Position numbers and translations under genes: made by a program
Assembly: GCF_938074695.1 (NCBI RefSeq)
Contig: NZ_CALJEM010000044.1
Span: 1 to 53,179 of the forward strand
Source of the DNA: an uncultured Thermosynechococcus sp.
GTDB taxonomy: Bacteria; Cyanobacteriota; Cyanobacteriia; Thermosynechococcales; Thermosynechococcaceae
Length of the DNA: 53,179 bases
Reading direction: 5' to 3'
In this document: positions 1-8,294 of the stretch, piece after piece
How positions within the stretch are numbered: position 1 is the first letter of the stretch
Layout of the letters: every line of letters begins with the position of its first letter
The notes under the pieces: model-generated
The model's input: only the letters and a program-made list of their open reading frames with translations
Database searches by the model: none
Told to the model about the DNA's origin: nothing

Positions 1-1
1 C

Positions 2-829
2 GCCGAGGCGGTGTTGTTGCGCTTTCGCGATAAAGAGCAACGCGAAGCCTTCTACCGCTTCTTCCGCGAACTGGAAGAACTTTATGAAATTCTCTCGCCC
101 GATACTTTCCTGCGCCCGTACCTAGAGGATTACCAGCGCCTGCTAGAGATGTACCGCCTGCTGCGCTCCGCCTACGAGCCGCACGTCCAAGTGGACAAAT
201 CCTTGTTGTGCAAGACTGCCAACTTGTTGTGCAAGACTGCCGAAATCGTTCAGCAGCACAGTCACGTCGGCGCCATTCGCGAACCGCAAGCGACCTACGA
301 ATTGGGGCCGGCAGCACTGCTGAACCTACTGCGTGCGGAAAAACCTGAAACGGTCAAAGTCTTCAACTTGCTCAAAGAATTGCACCATTTGGTAGACGAA
401 CAGGGGAGCACCGCGCCCTACCTGCTCTCGATTGGCGAGCGTGCCGAGGAAATCCGCCGCCGCTTCGAGGAACGCCAAATCGAATCAGAGCAAGCGCTGC
501 GTGAACTAGAGGAGCTGGTGCGGCAACTCCAAGAGGCCGAAGAAGAACGCCGCAGCAAGATGGGCGATCTGTCCGGTCGCCCCTACGCCCCCCAAGCCTT
601 TGCTGTCGAGTGGTGGCTGCGCACTCATCAAATTGACCCTGGGCAGGCGCTTCAGGTGGCGCAAGCGATGGAAACTGCTTTTGCCGAATTTCCCCATTGG
701 ATGAGCGATCGCCGACAGGAGGGCGACCTGCGCACCCAACTCTATCGCGCCTTGCTGGACATCGGCGTTCGGGATGTGGTTCCCTGGGCCGATGCCATCC
801 TGAACCTGTTGCGGAAGGCCGCCGAATGA
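2..829 (+). CDS. hsdR: Type I restriction enzyme R subunit, C-terminal part (partial at window edge)
   Basis: The reading frame is already open at base 2 (codons GCC GAG GCG precede the first possible GTG), so this is the 3' end of a longer gene that begins outside the window. The visible 275 residues are charged and helical, with a coiled-coil-like stretch around residues 145-185 rich in Glu/Arg, as in the C-terminal helical region of HsdR proteins that contacts the methylase-specificity core. The nuclease and helicase motifs would lie upstream and cannot be seen. Its stop overlaps the start of the metallopeptidase gene in an ATGA arrangement, so the two are translationally coupled. It carries a 21-bp in-frame tandem duplication near residues 67-80. 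The HsdR assignment rests on remembered family resemblance; type I context upstream would confirm it. Confidence 0.75.
   Translation, partial: AEAVLLRFRDKEQREAFYRFFRELEELYEILSPDTFLRPYLEDYQRLLEMYRLLRSAYEPHVQVDKSLLCKTANLLCKTAEIVQQHSHVGAIREPQATYELGPAALLNLLRAEKPETVKVFNLLKELHHLVDEQGSTAPYLLSIGERAEEIRRRFEERQIESEQALRELEELVRQLQEAEEERRSKMGDLSGRPYAPQAFAVEWWLRTHQIDPGQALQVAQAMETAFAEFPHWMSDRRQEGDLRTQLYRALLDIGVRDVVPWADAILNLLRKAAE
202..243 (+). repeat. 21-bp in-frame tandem duplication inside hsdR
   Basis: Two adjacent copies with a 21-base period share 19 identical bases (202-220 and 223-241). They encode LLCKTAN followed by LLCKTAE, so the reading frame is kept and seven residues are added. It looks like a recent slippage or unequal-exchange event. 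Confidence 0.9.
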
Positions 830-1143
830 GAACTACCCCTTTCCCCGAATGGCAACCGTTGGAGCAAGCCGTGCCCCGCGACCTGTTCCACGCCGAGGTG
901 GCGTTTTGGGCAAAGCGCATTGGCGTGACGCCGCGCGAGATTCGCATTCGCCCGATGAAGCGCAAATGGGGCAGTTGCTCCTCGCATGGGCGCCTCACCT
1001 TCAATGCCGACCTGCTGCGCCAACCCGCCGAGTTTCGCCGCGAAGTCATCGTCCACGAATTGCTGCATCTGAAAGTGCCCAATCACGGAAAACTGTTCAA
1101 AGTATTGTTTAGAGCGTACCTGGAAAGCACATCGGAAAGCTAG
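826..1143 (+). CDS. YgjP-like (SprT/DUF45 family) zinc metallopeptidase
   Basis: A 105-residue protein with the metallopeptidase signature HELLHLKVPNH (residues about 76-86): the HExxH zinc site, followed by Asn-His as in the YgjP/DUF45 family, and upstream the conserved KRKWGSCSS segment of that family. The ATG at 826 lies in an ATGA overlap with the hsdR stop; a longer upstream start at 697 would lie deep inside hsdR and is not needed. Proteins of this family are commonly encoded beside type I restriction subunits; the role there is not established. The protein is shorter than typical family members (about 200 residues), so it has only the catalytic core. Substrate unknown. Confidence 0.8.
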   Translation: MRTTPFPEWQPLEQAVPRDLFHAEVAFWAKRIGVTPREIRIRPMKRKWGSCSSHGRLTFNADLLRQPAEFRREVIVHELLHLKVPNHGKLFKVLFRAYLESTSES

Positions 1144-1230
1144 GAGACGGAGGTCAGGCTAGTGGGAATCTGAGTTTGAGCAAAAGTGGCTGGATTCAGT
1201 AGGACGAGGTGATAGCATTTAGTTATTTGT

Positions 1231-3525
1231 GTGCCTATCTCCCCCTACCGCATCATGGGTGCGCTTCTCCGGCAACGTTGGCACTTGCCACCCATTGATC
1301 CAGAGTGTTGTAATGCTCTAAAGCAGGCGCTGGGCTGCGATGTCTCCCTGGCGGAAATTTATCTGCGGCGGGGCTTGACGACTCCAGCAGCCCTACAGGC
1401 CTTTCTCAAACCGGAAACAATGGACTTGCCGCCTCCCAATGCGGTCTTTCCAGACCTTGATCTGGCGGTGGAATTGCTGCAACAGGCGATCGCCCGCAGG
1501 GAGAAGATGAGGATCTGTGGCGACTATGATGCCGATGGCATGACCAGCACAGCACTCCTCCTGCGTGCTCTGCGCCACCTAGGGGCGGACATTGACTATG
1601 CGATTCCCTCCCGCATGCACGAAGGCTATGGTCTCAATGAGCGCATTGTTCAGGAGTGCTACGACCAAGGGGTCAAACTTATTCTCACGGTGGACAATGG
1701 CATTGCTGCCCTCGAACCCATTCTGAAGGCACGGGAACTGGGACTGACAGTAATTGTCACCGACCACCACGAGGTGCCGCCGCAACTCCCCCCTGCCCAT
1801 GCCATTCTCAATCCTAAATTAGTGGCTGCAACTTCTCCCTACCATAGCCTTGCCGGCGTCGGGATGGCCTATATTCTGGCATTGTCCTTAGCGCAGCGTT
1901 TAGGGAAGTGGCGGGAACTGGTGCGTCCGTTGCGGGAGTTGTGCACCCTGGGGACGATTGCGGATCTCGCGCCTTTGACCGGCGTGAACCGCCGCTGGGT
2001 GAAGCAGGGGTTACAAACCATTCCCACCTCGCCCCTTGTGGGTATTCAAGCCCTGATGCAAGTGGCGGGGTGTTTGCCCACAGAAAACACCTCCCTCAAA
2101 CCGGAAGCCGTGGGTTTTCGTCTAGGACCGCGTATCAATGCCGTGGGTCGCATTGGCGATCCGCAGGTGGTCATTGAGTTGCTGACCACAGAGGATGCCG
2201 GCCGTGCCCAGGAACTGGCTGCCATTTGTGAGGCAACGAACCGCCGCCGTCAGGAGCTGTGTGCAGAGATTGAAGCCCAGGCGATCGCCCACTTGGAAGC
2301 CACAGGCTTTGATCCCCAGCAGGAATGGGTTTTAGTCATTGTCCGGCCCCACTGGCACCACGGCGTGATTGGGATTGTTGCCTCCCGCCTGGTGGAGCGC
2401 TACGGCGTGCCGGTGTTTATTGGCACCTATGAGGACGAGACCACCATTCGCGGTTCCGCGCGCGGGATTCCAGAGTTTCATGTGTTTCAAGCCCTCGAAA
2501 CCACTAGAGATCTGTTGTTGAAATACGGTGGGCATCAAGCCGCCGGCGGGTTTAGCCTACGGGCAGAGCATTTGGCGCCTTGGCGCGATCGCCTGCGGGA
2601 GTTTGCCCGCACCTGTCTCAAACCAGAGGATCTGCGTCCCCTGGTAACCCTGGATGCGGAAGTTTCCTTTGAGCAACTGAACTGGGACTTTTATACTCAA
2701 GTGGAGCAACTGCAACCCTTTGGCAGTGAGAATCCCCAGCCCATTTTCTGTAGTCGCGGGGTCAAGATTCTCGAACAAGCGCCCATGGGTCAGCAGGGGG
2801 AACACCTAAAACTGACGCTGGAGCAGAAGGGTCAGCGAATGCTGGCTAAGGCTTGGGGCTGGGGACAATTTTTCCCGTTGCCCCCTTGTGTGGATATTGC
2901 CTATCACCTCACGGCTCACAGGTGGAACGGTGAAATCCAGTTGGAACTGGAACTCAAGGGAGTCAAACCTTCACTGGCGTGGCACCTTCCCGATCCACCG
3001 AGTCCCCCAATTCCCCAGTGGCACCCCCTGCCGCCGTTGACAACGCTCCTACCGCAGTTGCAGGACAATGTCTTGCTCTACGGCTATGGTCGCCCTGACA
3101 TCCCCCCTCATTTGACCAGGGCAACAATTCATTACGATCGCCCCCGCGATCGCTGTCGCACCCTCATCCTCTGGTCGCTGCCTCCTTCCGTCACCCATTT
3201 GCGCTGGCTATTGGCCGTGGCTCAGCCCGAAGTGGTTTATGTGGGAGAGCAACAACCGGCGATCGCCCCCCTGACCTCCCTTCTCCTCGCCGTTCAAAAT
3301 CATCTCAGGGAAACCCCCCAGATCAATCTTTTAGCCCTGAGTCAAACCTATTGGATTGCCCCTTGTACGCTGGTGGCAATCCTGCGCCACTTGGGCTATT
3401 GCTGTGAGGACTTTGCCCCCACCTTGAGCATCACCGAGGAACTGGCACGATTGCACCGTTGGTATCAGCTGCAGGCCAAGGATTTGGCACGACTTGCCCA
3501 ACGGTGGGGATCTCCTAGTTCTTAA
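1231..3525 (+). CDS. recJ: Single-stranded-DNA-specific exonuclease RecJ
   Basis: RecJ degrades single-stranded DNA 5' to 3' in recombination and mismatch repair. The DHH phosphoesterase core is clear: CGDYDADGMTST near residues 96-107, VTDHH near 176-180, and the DHHA1 glycine motif GGHQAAGG near residue 434. At 764 residues it is longer than the E. coli enzyme (about 577) because of a C-terminal extension of roughly 200 residues, as in cyanobacterial RecJ. The start used is GTG 1231, just after an in-frame stop at 1213; ATG 1255 is an alternative giving a protein nine residues shorter (residues 1-8 lost). It follows the restriction locus after a short gap with no visible terminator. Confidence 0.95.
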   Translation: MPISPYRIMGALLRQRWHLPPIDPECCNALKQALGCDVSLAEIYLRRGLTTPAALQAFLKPETMDLPPPNAVFPDLDLAVELLQQAIARREKMRICGDYDADGMTSTALLLRALRHLGADIDYAIPSRMHEGYGLNERIVQECYDQGVKLILTVDNGIAALEPILKARELGLTVIVTDHHEVPPQLPPAHAILNPKLVAATSPYHSLAGVGMAYILALSLAQRLGKWRELVRPLRELCTLGTIADLAPLTGVNRRWVKQGLQTIPTSPLVGIQALMQVAGCLPTENTSLKPEAVGFRLGPRINAVGRIGDPQVVIELLTTEDAGRAQELAAICEATNRRRQELCAEIEAQAIAHLEATGFDPQQEWVLVIVRPHWHHGVIGIVASRLVERYGVPVFIGTYEDETTIRGSARGIPEFHVFQALETTRDLLLKYGGHQAAGGFSLRAEHLAPWRDRLREFARTCLKPEDLRPLVTLDAEVSFEQLNWDFYTQVEQLQPFGSENPQPIFCSRGVKILEQAPMGQQGEHLKLTLEQKGQRMLAKAWGWGQFFPLPPCVDIAYHLTAHRWNGEIQLELELKGVKPSLAWHLPDPPSPPIPQWHPLPPLTTLLPQLQDNVLLYGYGRPDIPPHLTRATIHYDRPRDRCRTLILWSLPPSVTHLRWLLAVAQPEVVYVGEQQPAIAPLTSLLLAVQNHLRETPQINLLALSQTYWIAPCTLVAILRHLGYCCEDFAPTLSITEELARLHRWYQLQAKDLARLAQRWGSPSS

Positions 3526-3547
3526 AAATTCTTAAAAAGACAACGAC

Positions 3548-3688
3548 TTACAAATTGCCGCGACGCACTGCCAACAGGAAAATAATCATCGGTCCTGCAA
3601 TGCCAATCATCGTAATCATGGTTAGTTGGGCAATCACTTCAAAGTTAATATTGCCCAGAAACTCAACAATACGATTCAAAATTTCCAT
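3548..3688 (-). CDS. psb30: Photosystem II protein Psb30 (Ycf12)
   Basis: A 46-residue single-span thylakoid protein. The sequence begins MEILNRIVEFLGNINFEVIA and ends in LLAVRRGNL, with a central hydrophobic helix containing GIAGPMIIFLL; this matches the remembered Psb30/Ycf12 of Thermosynechococcus closely. Psb30 sits at the periphery of the photosystem II core near PsbJ, PsbK and PsbZ. A ribosome-binding site GGGAGAA lies just before the ATG. The gene is convergent with recJ (22 bp apart) and divergent from larE, with about 150 bp between the two starts for promoters. Confidence 0.93.
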   Translation of the reverse strand: MEILNRIVEFLGNINFEVIAQLTMITMIGIAGPMIIFLLAVRRGNL

Positions 3689-3838
3689 AGGTTCTCCCAA
3701 ATTATCAGCGGTGGTGAGTTGGTGATTTTATTTTAGAGCAGGGGGGAGCACACTTTACCCGTAGCCCCCTAGGTAGGCAATCCTCCCCCAAGCCTCGGTT
3801 AAACTGTTAGAAGCAGAATTCTCGAACATGGGTCAGCA

Positions 3839-4651
3839 ATGGGTGTAGAGAAGCTCGCGGCCTTGCGCGATCTCATTGGCGAACTCGATCAAGCCTTGAT
3901 TGCTTACTCTGGCGGTATTGATAGTACGCTCGTGGCCAAAGTTGCTCAGGATGTCCTGGGCGATCGCGCCGTGGCTGTCACGGCGGTTTCCCCTTCCCTC
4001 TTTCCAGCGGATCTGGAGGAGGCGCGCATTCAGGCGGCGGCCATTGGCATTCGCCATGAACTCATTGAAACCCATGAACTGGAGAACCCCAACTACGCCA
4101 CCAACCCTGTGAACCGTTGCTATTTTTGCAAAAGCGAACTCCACGACCGCCTGCGGGAATTGGCCCAGGCGTGGGGCTATGAGTACATTCTCGATGGCGT
4201 GAATGCCGATGACCTCCAAGACTATCGCCCCGGCATTGCAGCGGCCAAAGAACGGGGGGTGCGATCGCCCCTTGCCGAGGTGGGCATTACTAAGCTAGAG
4301 GTGCGCCAAATTGCCAAATCCTTGGGCTTGCCGTGGTGGAATAAGCCCGCCCAGCCCTGTCTGAGTTCACGCTTTCCCTACGGTGAAGAAATTACCCTTG
4401 CCAAGCTGCAACGGGTGGGCAATGCCGAATACTACTTGCGCCAGCAGGGCTGGGAACTCTGCCGCGTCCGCAGTCATGGCGATACCGCTCGCATTGAGGT
4501 ACCCCAGGCGCAGATTGTTGACTTTGTAACGATGACTAACTTGGAGAAGCTGGTGAGCCACTTTCAGTCCCTGGGCTTTACCTATGTCACACTGGATCTG
4601 GAGGGCTTTCGCAGTGGCAAACTCAATGCGGGGATGGGGCGCGATCGCTAA
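3839..4651 (+). CDS. larE: LarE-type ATP-dependent sacrificial sulfur transferase
   Basis: A 270-residue PP-loop ATP pyrophosphatase. The SGGIDST PP-loop is at residues 24-30, followed by NRCYFCKSEL near 96-105 and PCLSSRFPYGE near 178. The last contains the cysteine position that donates sulfur in the characterised Lactobacillus LarE, which builds the nickel-pincer cofactor of lactate racemase. No larB, larC or lactate racemase gene is nearby, so its cofactor partner here is unknown; many bacteria carry isolated larE homologues. An out-of-frame ATG 11 bp upstream runs into an early stop, so ATG 3839 is chosen. The 3' end overlaps the convergent helicase-like gene by 29 bp. Confidence 0.88.
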   Translation: MGVEKLAALRDLIGELDQALIAYSGGIDSTLVAKVAQDVLGDRAVAVTAVSPSLFPADLEEARIQAAAIGIRHELIETHELENPNYATNPVNRCYFCKSELHDRLRELAQAWGYEYILDGVNADDLQDYRPGIAAAKERGVRSPLAEVGITKLEVRQIAKSLGLPWWNKPAQPCLSSRFPYGEEITLAKLQRVGNAEYYLRQQGWELCRVRSHGDTARIEVPQAQIVDFVTMTNLEKLVSHFQSLGFTYVTLDLEGFRSGKLNAGMGRDR

Positions 4652-6095
4652 CGCGGTTGTAGGGACTGAGACTTTGGAGAATTTCCCGACCATAGCTGCG
4701 TGCCGTGAGCCGCCGATCTAAAATGGCCACCAGCGTTTCATCCTGACGCACAGGGGCAAGGACCCGATCCAGTACCGTTAAGCACTCCGGCAAGAGATAC
4801 TGGCGAAACCAGTCCTGTTTTTGTTGCTTGTGCCACTCAATGCGGGCACTCACCACCGCTTTCTCCGGCGAGGGCAAGGGGAGGGTGGTTATGACCAACA
4901 GCGCCGGGCAGGGTAACTGCGCTCCATAGCGCAGCCAAAAGGTCTCCCCCGTTACTAAAATCGCGTTCCTGTCAAGGGTTGGCGTCTCCACCTGTACCCG
5001 CGAACCGTAGAGGGCGGCCAATTGCGCGGCCAACTGCTCCCGCAGGGGAACATCAGCGGCGAGGATCACTGCCCGTTGATGGCCAATTGTGCCAATGAGA
5101 TCGTAGAGGCGCCGCAGGACGGCCGAGGCAAATTCTGGAGTATTGGGCAGGGGCAAGTCTTCCGCAATTAAGAGCGTAATGGCTTCGCTGTGGCGATCGC
5201 TGGCAAATTTAACCGTCGTTTGGGGCGGCAGCCCCAGTTCCTGCTGCACATAGGCCAAGGGGGAGTCCGTATCTGGTCCGCTCCCAATGAGAACAAAGGG
5301 TGCCTGCGACCAAAGCCCCTGAAAATAGGAGCGGAAATTGAGAGGGTGGCCTTGGAGACTGAAGTAGCCCACCGTGGGATGGCGGCGTCCCCAAATCACC
5401 GTATCATTGCGGTTGAGGTAGTCACGCAGTTGCACCCATTGGGAAGGCAGCGCCTGCGGCCATTGATTAAGCAGCTCAAGGAGGGGTTGCTGCTCCGAAG
5501 GGGTGAGTAGGTAGTCGCCGTAGGGGTTGTGGGGTCGCTGAAAGAGGTGCTGTGCCAGCTGAGCATAGACTTGGCGAATGGCGTCGCGAGCACCGGGAAT
5601 GGCCAGTTTCAAATGCTCCCAATCGCTGGTGGTAATCGTGCAGGTCGTTTGCTGCTGGATAATTTGGGGCAATGCTTCAATGCCATCAATGACTGTGACG
5701 ATATTGGGATGGGCAGTGGCTTGGCGACACCAGTCCTCGAGACTCATCACGAGTACCCCCTCAAAGGCTGGCTGCAGACAGTGACTGTGCTGAATGGGTT
5801 TTGTAACCGCAAGAAACGTCAGCAGTTCAGGAATTTCTTGATGCAGCAGCCGGGTGAGTCGCTCTTGGGGCACCACTAGCAGGGCAGGCTCAGGATATAA
5901 CAGCAGTGGCAGCAGATAACTCAGGCCATAGCGATGCTGCAACACCGCTCGCTGGCTAACCTGCAGTAAGCACCCCCGCCGCAGCCGCAGGGCACGGGCA
6001 ACCAACCGCGCCAACGTGAGATGATGAGGCCACCGGCGATCGCCACTGCTGCGTAAAAATGCCCGTAATTGGCGGTGAACCTCTGCCTCAATCAC
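4623..6095 (-). CDS. Helicase-like protein (DinG/Rad3-type fold) without a recognisable Walker A motif
   Basis: About 490 residues. The layout resembles cyanobacterial proteins annotated as DinG-like helicases: an N-terminal segment LARLVARALRLRRG, then YLLPLLLYPEPALLVVPQE as in the strand after motif I, then VIDGIEALP where a DEAH box would be, and a C-terminal half with VLIGSG and LLVITTLPLPSP. The P-loop GxGKT that should precede YLLP is missing, so ATP hydrolysis is doubtful. The likely start is GTG 6095 (VIEAEVHRQL, a remembered family start); a TTG at 6140 would overlap the murE stop. It lies directly downstream of murE, probably in one transcript, and overlaps larE at its 3' end. Function unknown. 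Confidence 0.7.
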   Translation of the reverse strand: MIEAEVHRQLRAFLRSSGDRRWPHHLTLARLVARALRLRRGCLLQVSQRAVLQHRYGLSYLLPLLLYPEPALLVVPQERLTRLLHQEIPELLTFLAVTKPIQHSHCLQPAFEGVLVMSLEDWCRQATAHPNIVTVIDGIEALPQIIQQQTTCTITTSDWEHLKLAIPGARDAIRQVYAQLAQHLFQRPHNPYGDYLLTPSEQQPLLELLNQWPQALPSQWVQLRDYLNRNDTVIWGRRHPTVGYFSLQGHPLNFRSYFQGLWSQAPFVLIGSGPDTDSPLAYVQQELGLPPQTTVKFASDRHSEAITLLIAEDLPLPNTPEFASAVLRRLYDLIGTIGHQRAVILAADVPLREQLAAQLAALYGSRVQVETPTLDRNAILVTGETFWLRYGAQLPCPALLVITTLPLPSPEKAVVSARIEWHKQQKQDWFRQYLLPECLTVLDRVLAPVRQDETLVAILDRRLTARSYGREILQSLSPYNRVSDRAPSPH

Positions 6096-6136
6096 AATCT
6101 GCTCACTGTGGAACAACAATCCCCTATTGTGGCACG

Positions 6137-7630
6137 TCAACTTTGATCCGGTTGTTGTTTGCGTCGCTGTTCAAGGGCAGTACGGGCTTCTTCGCGATCA
6201 TCAAAGTGGACTTTTTCAGTTCCAAGAATTTGGTAGTCCTCATGTCCCTTACCGGCAATGATCACGCCATCGCCGGGAGCTGCAGTTAGAATTGCCTGCC
6301 GAATTGCTTGGCGGCGATCAACCTCAACAATCATTGGTGTTTGCGCCGGGATACCGGCAAGGATGTCCTCCAGAATACGGCGGGGATCTTCAGTGCGCGG
6401 GTTATCGGAGGTGACCACTATTTGATCCGCAAGCCGGGCAGCAATGGCACCCATTTGCGGGCGCTTGGTACGGTCGCGATCGCCCCCACAGCCAAAGACA
6501 CAGATCAGCTTGCCGGGAATGAAAGGACGGGCAGCCTGCAATAGGTTCTCAAGGCTATCGGGCGTATGGGCATAATCCACCAGCACCGTTATATCTTGGT
6601 CTGGACTCAGGCGCACCTGCTCCATCCGCCCCGGCACGCCCGGAAATTCGCAAATGGCCGCCAGCATTGCCTCCAAGGGGAGTCCCACCGCTGCCCCCAT
6701 GGCGATCGCCCCTAGGGCATTGGCCACATTAAACTGTCCCACCAACGGCGCATCTAGGGTGCCGCTACCAATAGGCGTGTGAATAGTTCCCGTCACACCA
6801 TTGGCACGATAGTTGAGATTCTCAGCCCGAAAATCAGCCTCCGCCCTTAGGCCATAGGTCCAGTAGCCCTGCGGTGGCAACTGCTGTGCTAGGCGCCGCC
6901 CAAAGGGATCATCGGCATTGAGAATGGCTCTACCCTTGAGGTAGTCCGGCGAAAACAGCTTAGCCTTAGCCGCAAAATACTCCTCTAGATCGCGGTGATA
7001 GTCCAAATGGTCTTGGGTCAAATTGGTAAAAGCCGCCACCTCAAACTGACAGCCCCACACCCGATCCTGCGCTAAGGCGTGGGAACTCACCTCCATCACC
7101 CCAAACCGACAGCCCGCCGCCACCGCCGCCGCCAATTGTTCCTGAAGGGTCACCGCAAAGGGCGTGGTGTGACTGGCAATCTCACAGTGTCCCGGCCAGC
7201 GACTGTAGAGTGTCCCCAAGAGTGCCGTTGGATGGCCGGCACGGTTGAGCAGGTGTTCCACCAAATGGGTTGTTGTGGTTTTGCCGTTGGTGCCCGTGAC
7301 CCCCAAAAGACGGAGCTGTTGGCTGGGATAGCCATAGAATGCTGCGGCGAGGCGACCACAGGCGCGTTCAATATCGGGCACTACAATCACACAGGCCTCT
7401 CCCTCACGGGGTTTAGCTTGAGGAGACACCACCGCAGCGATCGCCCCTGCTGCCAAGGCACTCGGCCAAAAATTGCCCCCATCCACGCGCGTGCCGGGCA
7501 GGCCAATAAACAACGAGCCGTGCTGACACTCCCAAGAATTCGTCCTCAGGGACTTCACCTCTTGATCGAGGGCAGGATGCTCAAAGTTGGCCGTAATCGC
7601 TGCCGCCCTCAGGAGTTCCCGTAGGTTCAT
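6137..7630 (-). CDS. murE: UDP-N-acetylmuramoyl-tripeptide synthetase MurE
   Basis: A cytoplasmic Mur ligase adding the third amino acid to UDP-MurNAc-L-Ala-D-Glu in peptidoglycan synthesis. The ATP-binding motif GTNGKTTT is near residue 114, the central domain carries SSHAL and TNLTQDHLDYH, and DNPRTEDP near residue 410 is the motif that recognises meso-diaminopimelate, which predicts DAP rather than lysine as substrate. The length of 497 residues is normal. The start is ATG 7630. The stop region overlaps the earliest possible start of the helicase-like gene by 4 bp, suggesting a two-gene operon. Confidence 0.96.
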   Translation of the reverse strand: MNLRELLRAAAITANFEHPALDQEVKSLRTNSWECQHGSLFIGLPGTRVDGGNFWPSALAAGAIAAVVSPQAKPREGEACVIVVPDIERACGRLAAAFYGYPSQQLRLLGVTGTNGKTTTTHLVEHLLNRAGHPTALLGTLYSRWPGHCEIASHTTPFAVTLQEQLAAAVAAGCRFGVMEVSSHALAQDRVWGCQFEVAAFTNLTQDHLDYHRDLEEYFAAKAKLFSPDYLKGRAILNADDPFGRRLAQQLPPQGYWTYGLRAEADFRAENLNYRANGVTGTIHTPIGSGTLDAPLVGQFNVANALGAIAMGAAVGLPLEAMLAAICEFPGVPGRMEQVRLSPDQDITVLVDYAHTPDSLENLLQAARPFIPGKLICVFGCGGDRDRTKRPQMGAIAARLADQIVVTSDNPRTEDPRRILEDILAGIPAQTPMIVEVDRRQAIRQAILTAAPGDGVIIAGKGHEDYQILGTEKVHFDDREEARTALEQRRKQQPDQS

Positions 7631-7868
7631 CGCCGTGCATCTCCAGTGATAGGCCGTTTAGCGTATTGTGGCACTACGGCAGTCGCCTGTGAAAGATACA
7701 GAAATAAGTTAATTCCAGTCCCAAGAACACACGTGCCAGTTTGTAAAGTGTCTAGAGTTGCACTGAAACCGCATGGACGGGGCTAGATAGGCGTAATTGC
7801 TGAACACAGCAGGTGATGGGAGTTGCAGGCTGTCTCTTTGGACTCCTGTGACGATTTTTGCCCAAAGC
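7631..7868. other. Intergenic region between murE and the 7950 gene
   Basis: About 240 bp between the divergent murE and the small gene at 7950, before that gene's promoter. I see no convincing ORF, tRNA or hairpin terminator. The murE promoter must lie in its left part, but no clear -35/-10 pair could be picked there. Confidence 0.5.
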
Positions 7869-7896
7869 TTGCCTTTTGTTAAAAATCCGATAATCT
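7869..7896 (+). promoter_or_regulatory. Putative sigma-70-type promoter of the 7950 gene
   Basis: TTGCCT at 7869-7874 and TAATCT at 7891-7896 are separated by 16 bp and lie in an AT-rich stretch. Transcription would start near 7903, giving a leader of about 47 nt before ATG 7950, with AAGG and GGGTG as possible ribosome-binding elements. Confidence 0.5.
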
Positions 7897-7949
7897 AGTT
7901 CATAAAAATCCAATGAATTAATCTTTTATTAAGGTGTGGGTGTTGGGTG

Positions 7950-8255
7950 ATGAGTGAGTGGCACAAGTTAGAGTGGAACATGAATGATCAGCAATGGCAA
8001 GCGATCGCCAATTCTCGCCGCCAAATTGAGCAATCGTGGCATAGGATAATTCGTCAGGTTCCAGCCCCCTCCCGAACCCCCCCGCAATCCTCAGACGCGA
8101 TCACCATGCCAGCAGTTTCCCATCCGCGTTCGATTCAGCCCATCGGCATTCAGCCTTGGCAAGCCGAATTCACCAAAGAACGCTTTGCCTCCCGCTCACG
8201 AGTTCCCCTGAAACGGTTACAAGTGGAACTGCCGCAGTTTGCCAGCCGTCGTTAG
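7950..8255 (+). CDS. Small hypothetical protein upstream of glmS
   Basis: A 101-residue basic, proline-rich protein with no membrane segment and no family I recognise. It begins MSEWHKLEWNMNDQQWQAIA and is followed by low-complexity Pro/Ser/Arg sequence that is probably disordered (residues about 35-70), with a short conserved-looking C terminus. A GTG at 7947 directly precedes the ATG used; an internal ATG at 7980 is also possible. It has its own promoter-like sequence and ends 39 bp before glmS in the same direction, so it may be co-transcribed with it. Confidence 0.55.
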   Translation: MSEWHKLEWNMNDQQWQAIANSRRQIEQSWHRIIRQVPAPSRTPPQSSDAITMPAVSHPRSIQPIGIQPWQAEFTKERFASRSRVPLKRLQVELPQFASRR

Positions 8256-8294
8256 TGCACTCCCTTTATCTCAGATGAGAGGTTCATAACTGTT

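Noticed and set aside
697..826. Upstream extension of the YgjP-like gene
   Set aside because: It overlaps hsdR by 130 bp and adds low-complexity sequence; the ATGA overlap at 826 is the natural coupled start.
372..1082. A 236-codon minus-strand ORF
   Set aside because: It lies opposite hsdR and the metallopeptidase, is Arg/Pro/Ala-rich low complexity and has no recognisable family.
7079..7624. A 181-codon plus-strand ORF
   Set aside because: Antisense to murE, whose domains are complete in the other strand.
8230..8294. glmS ribozyme upstream of glmS
   Set aside because: The leader is only about 40 bp after the preceding stop and lacks room for the ribozyme core.
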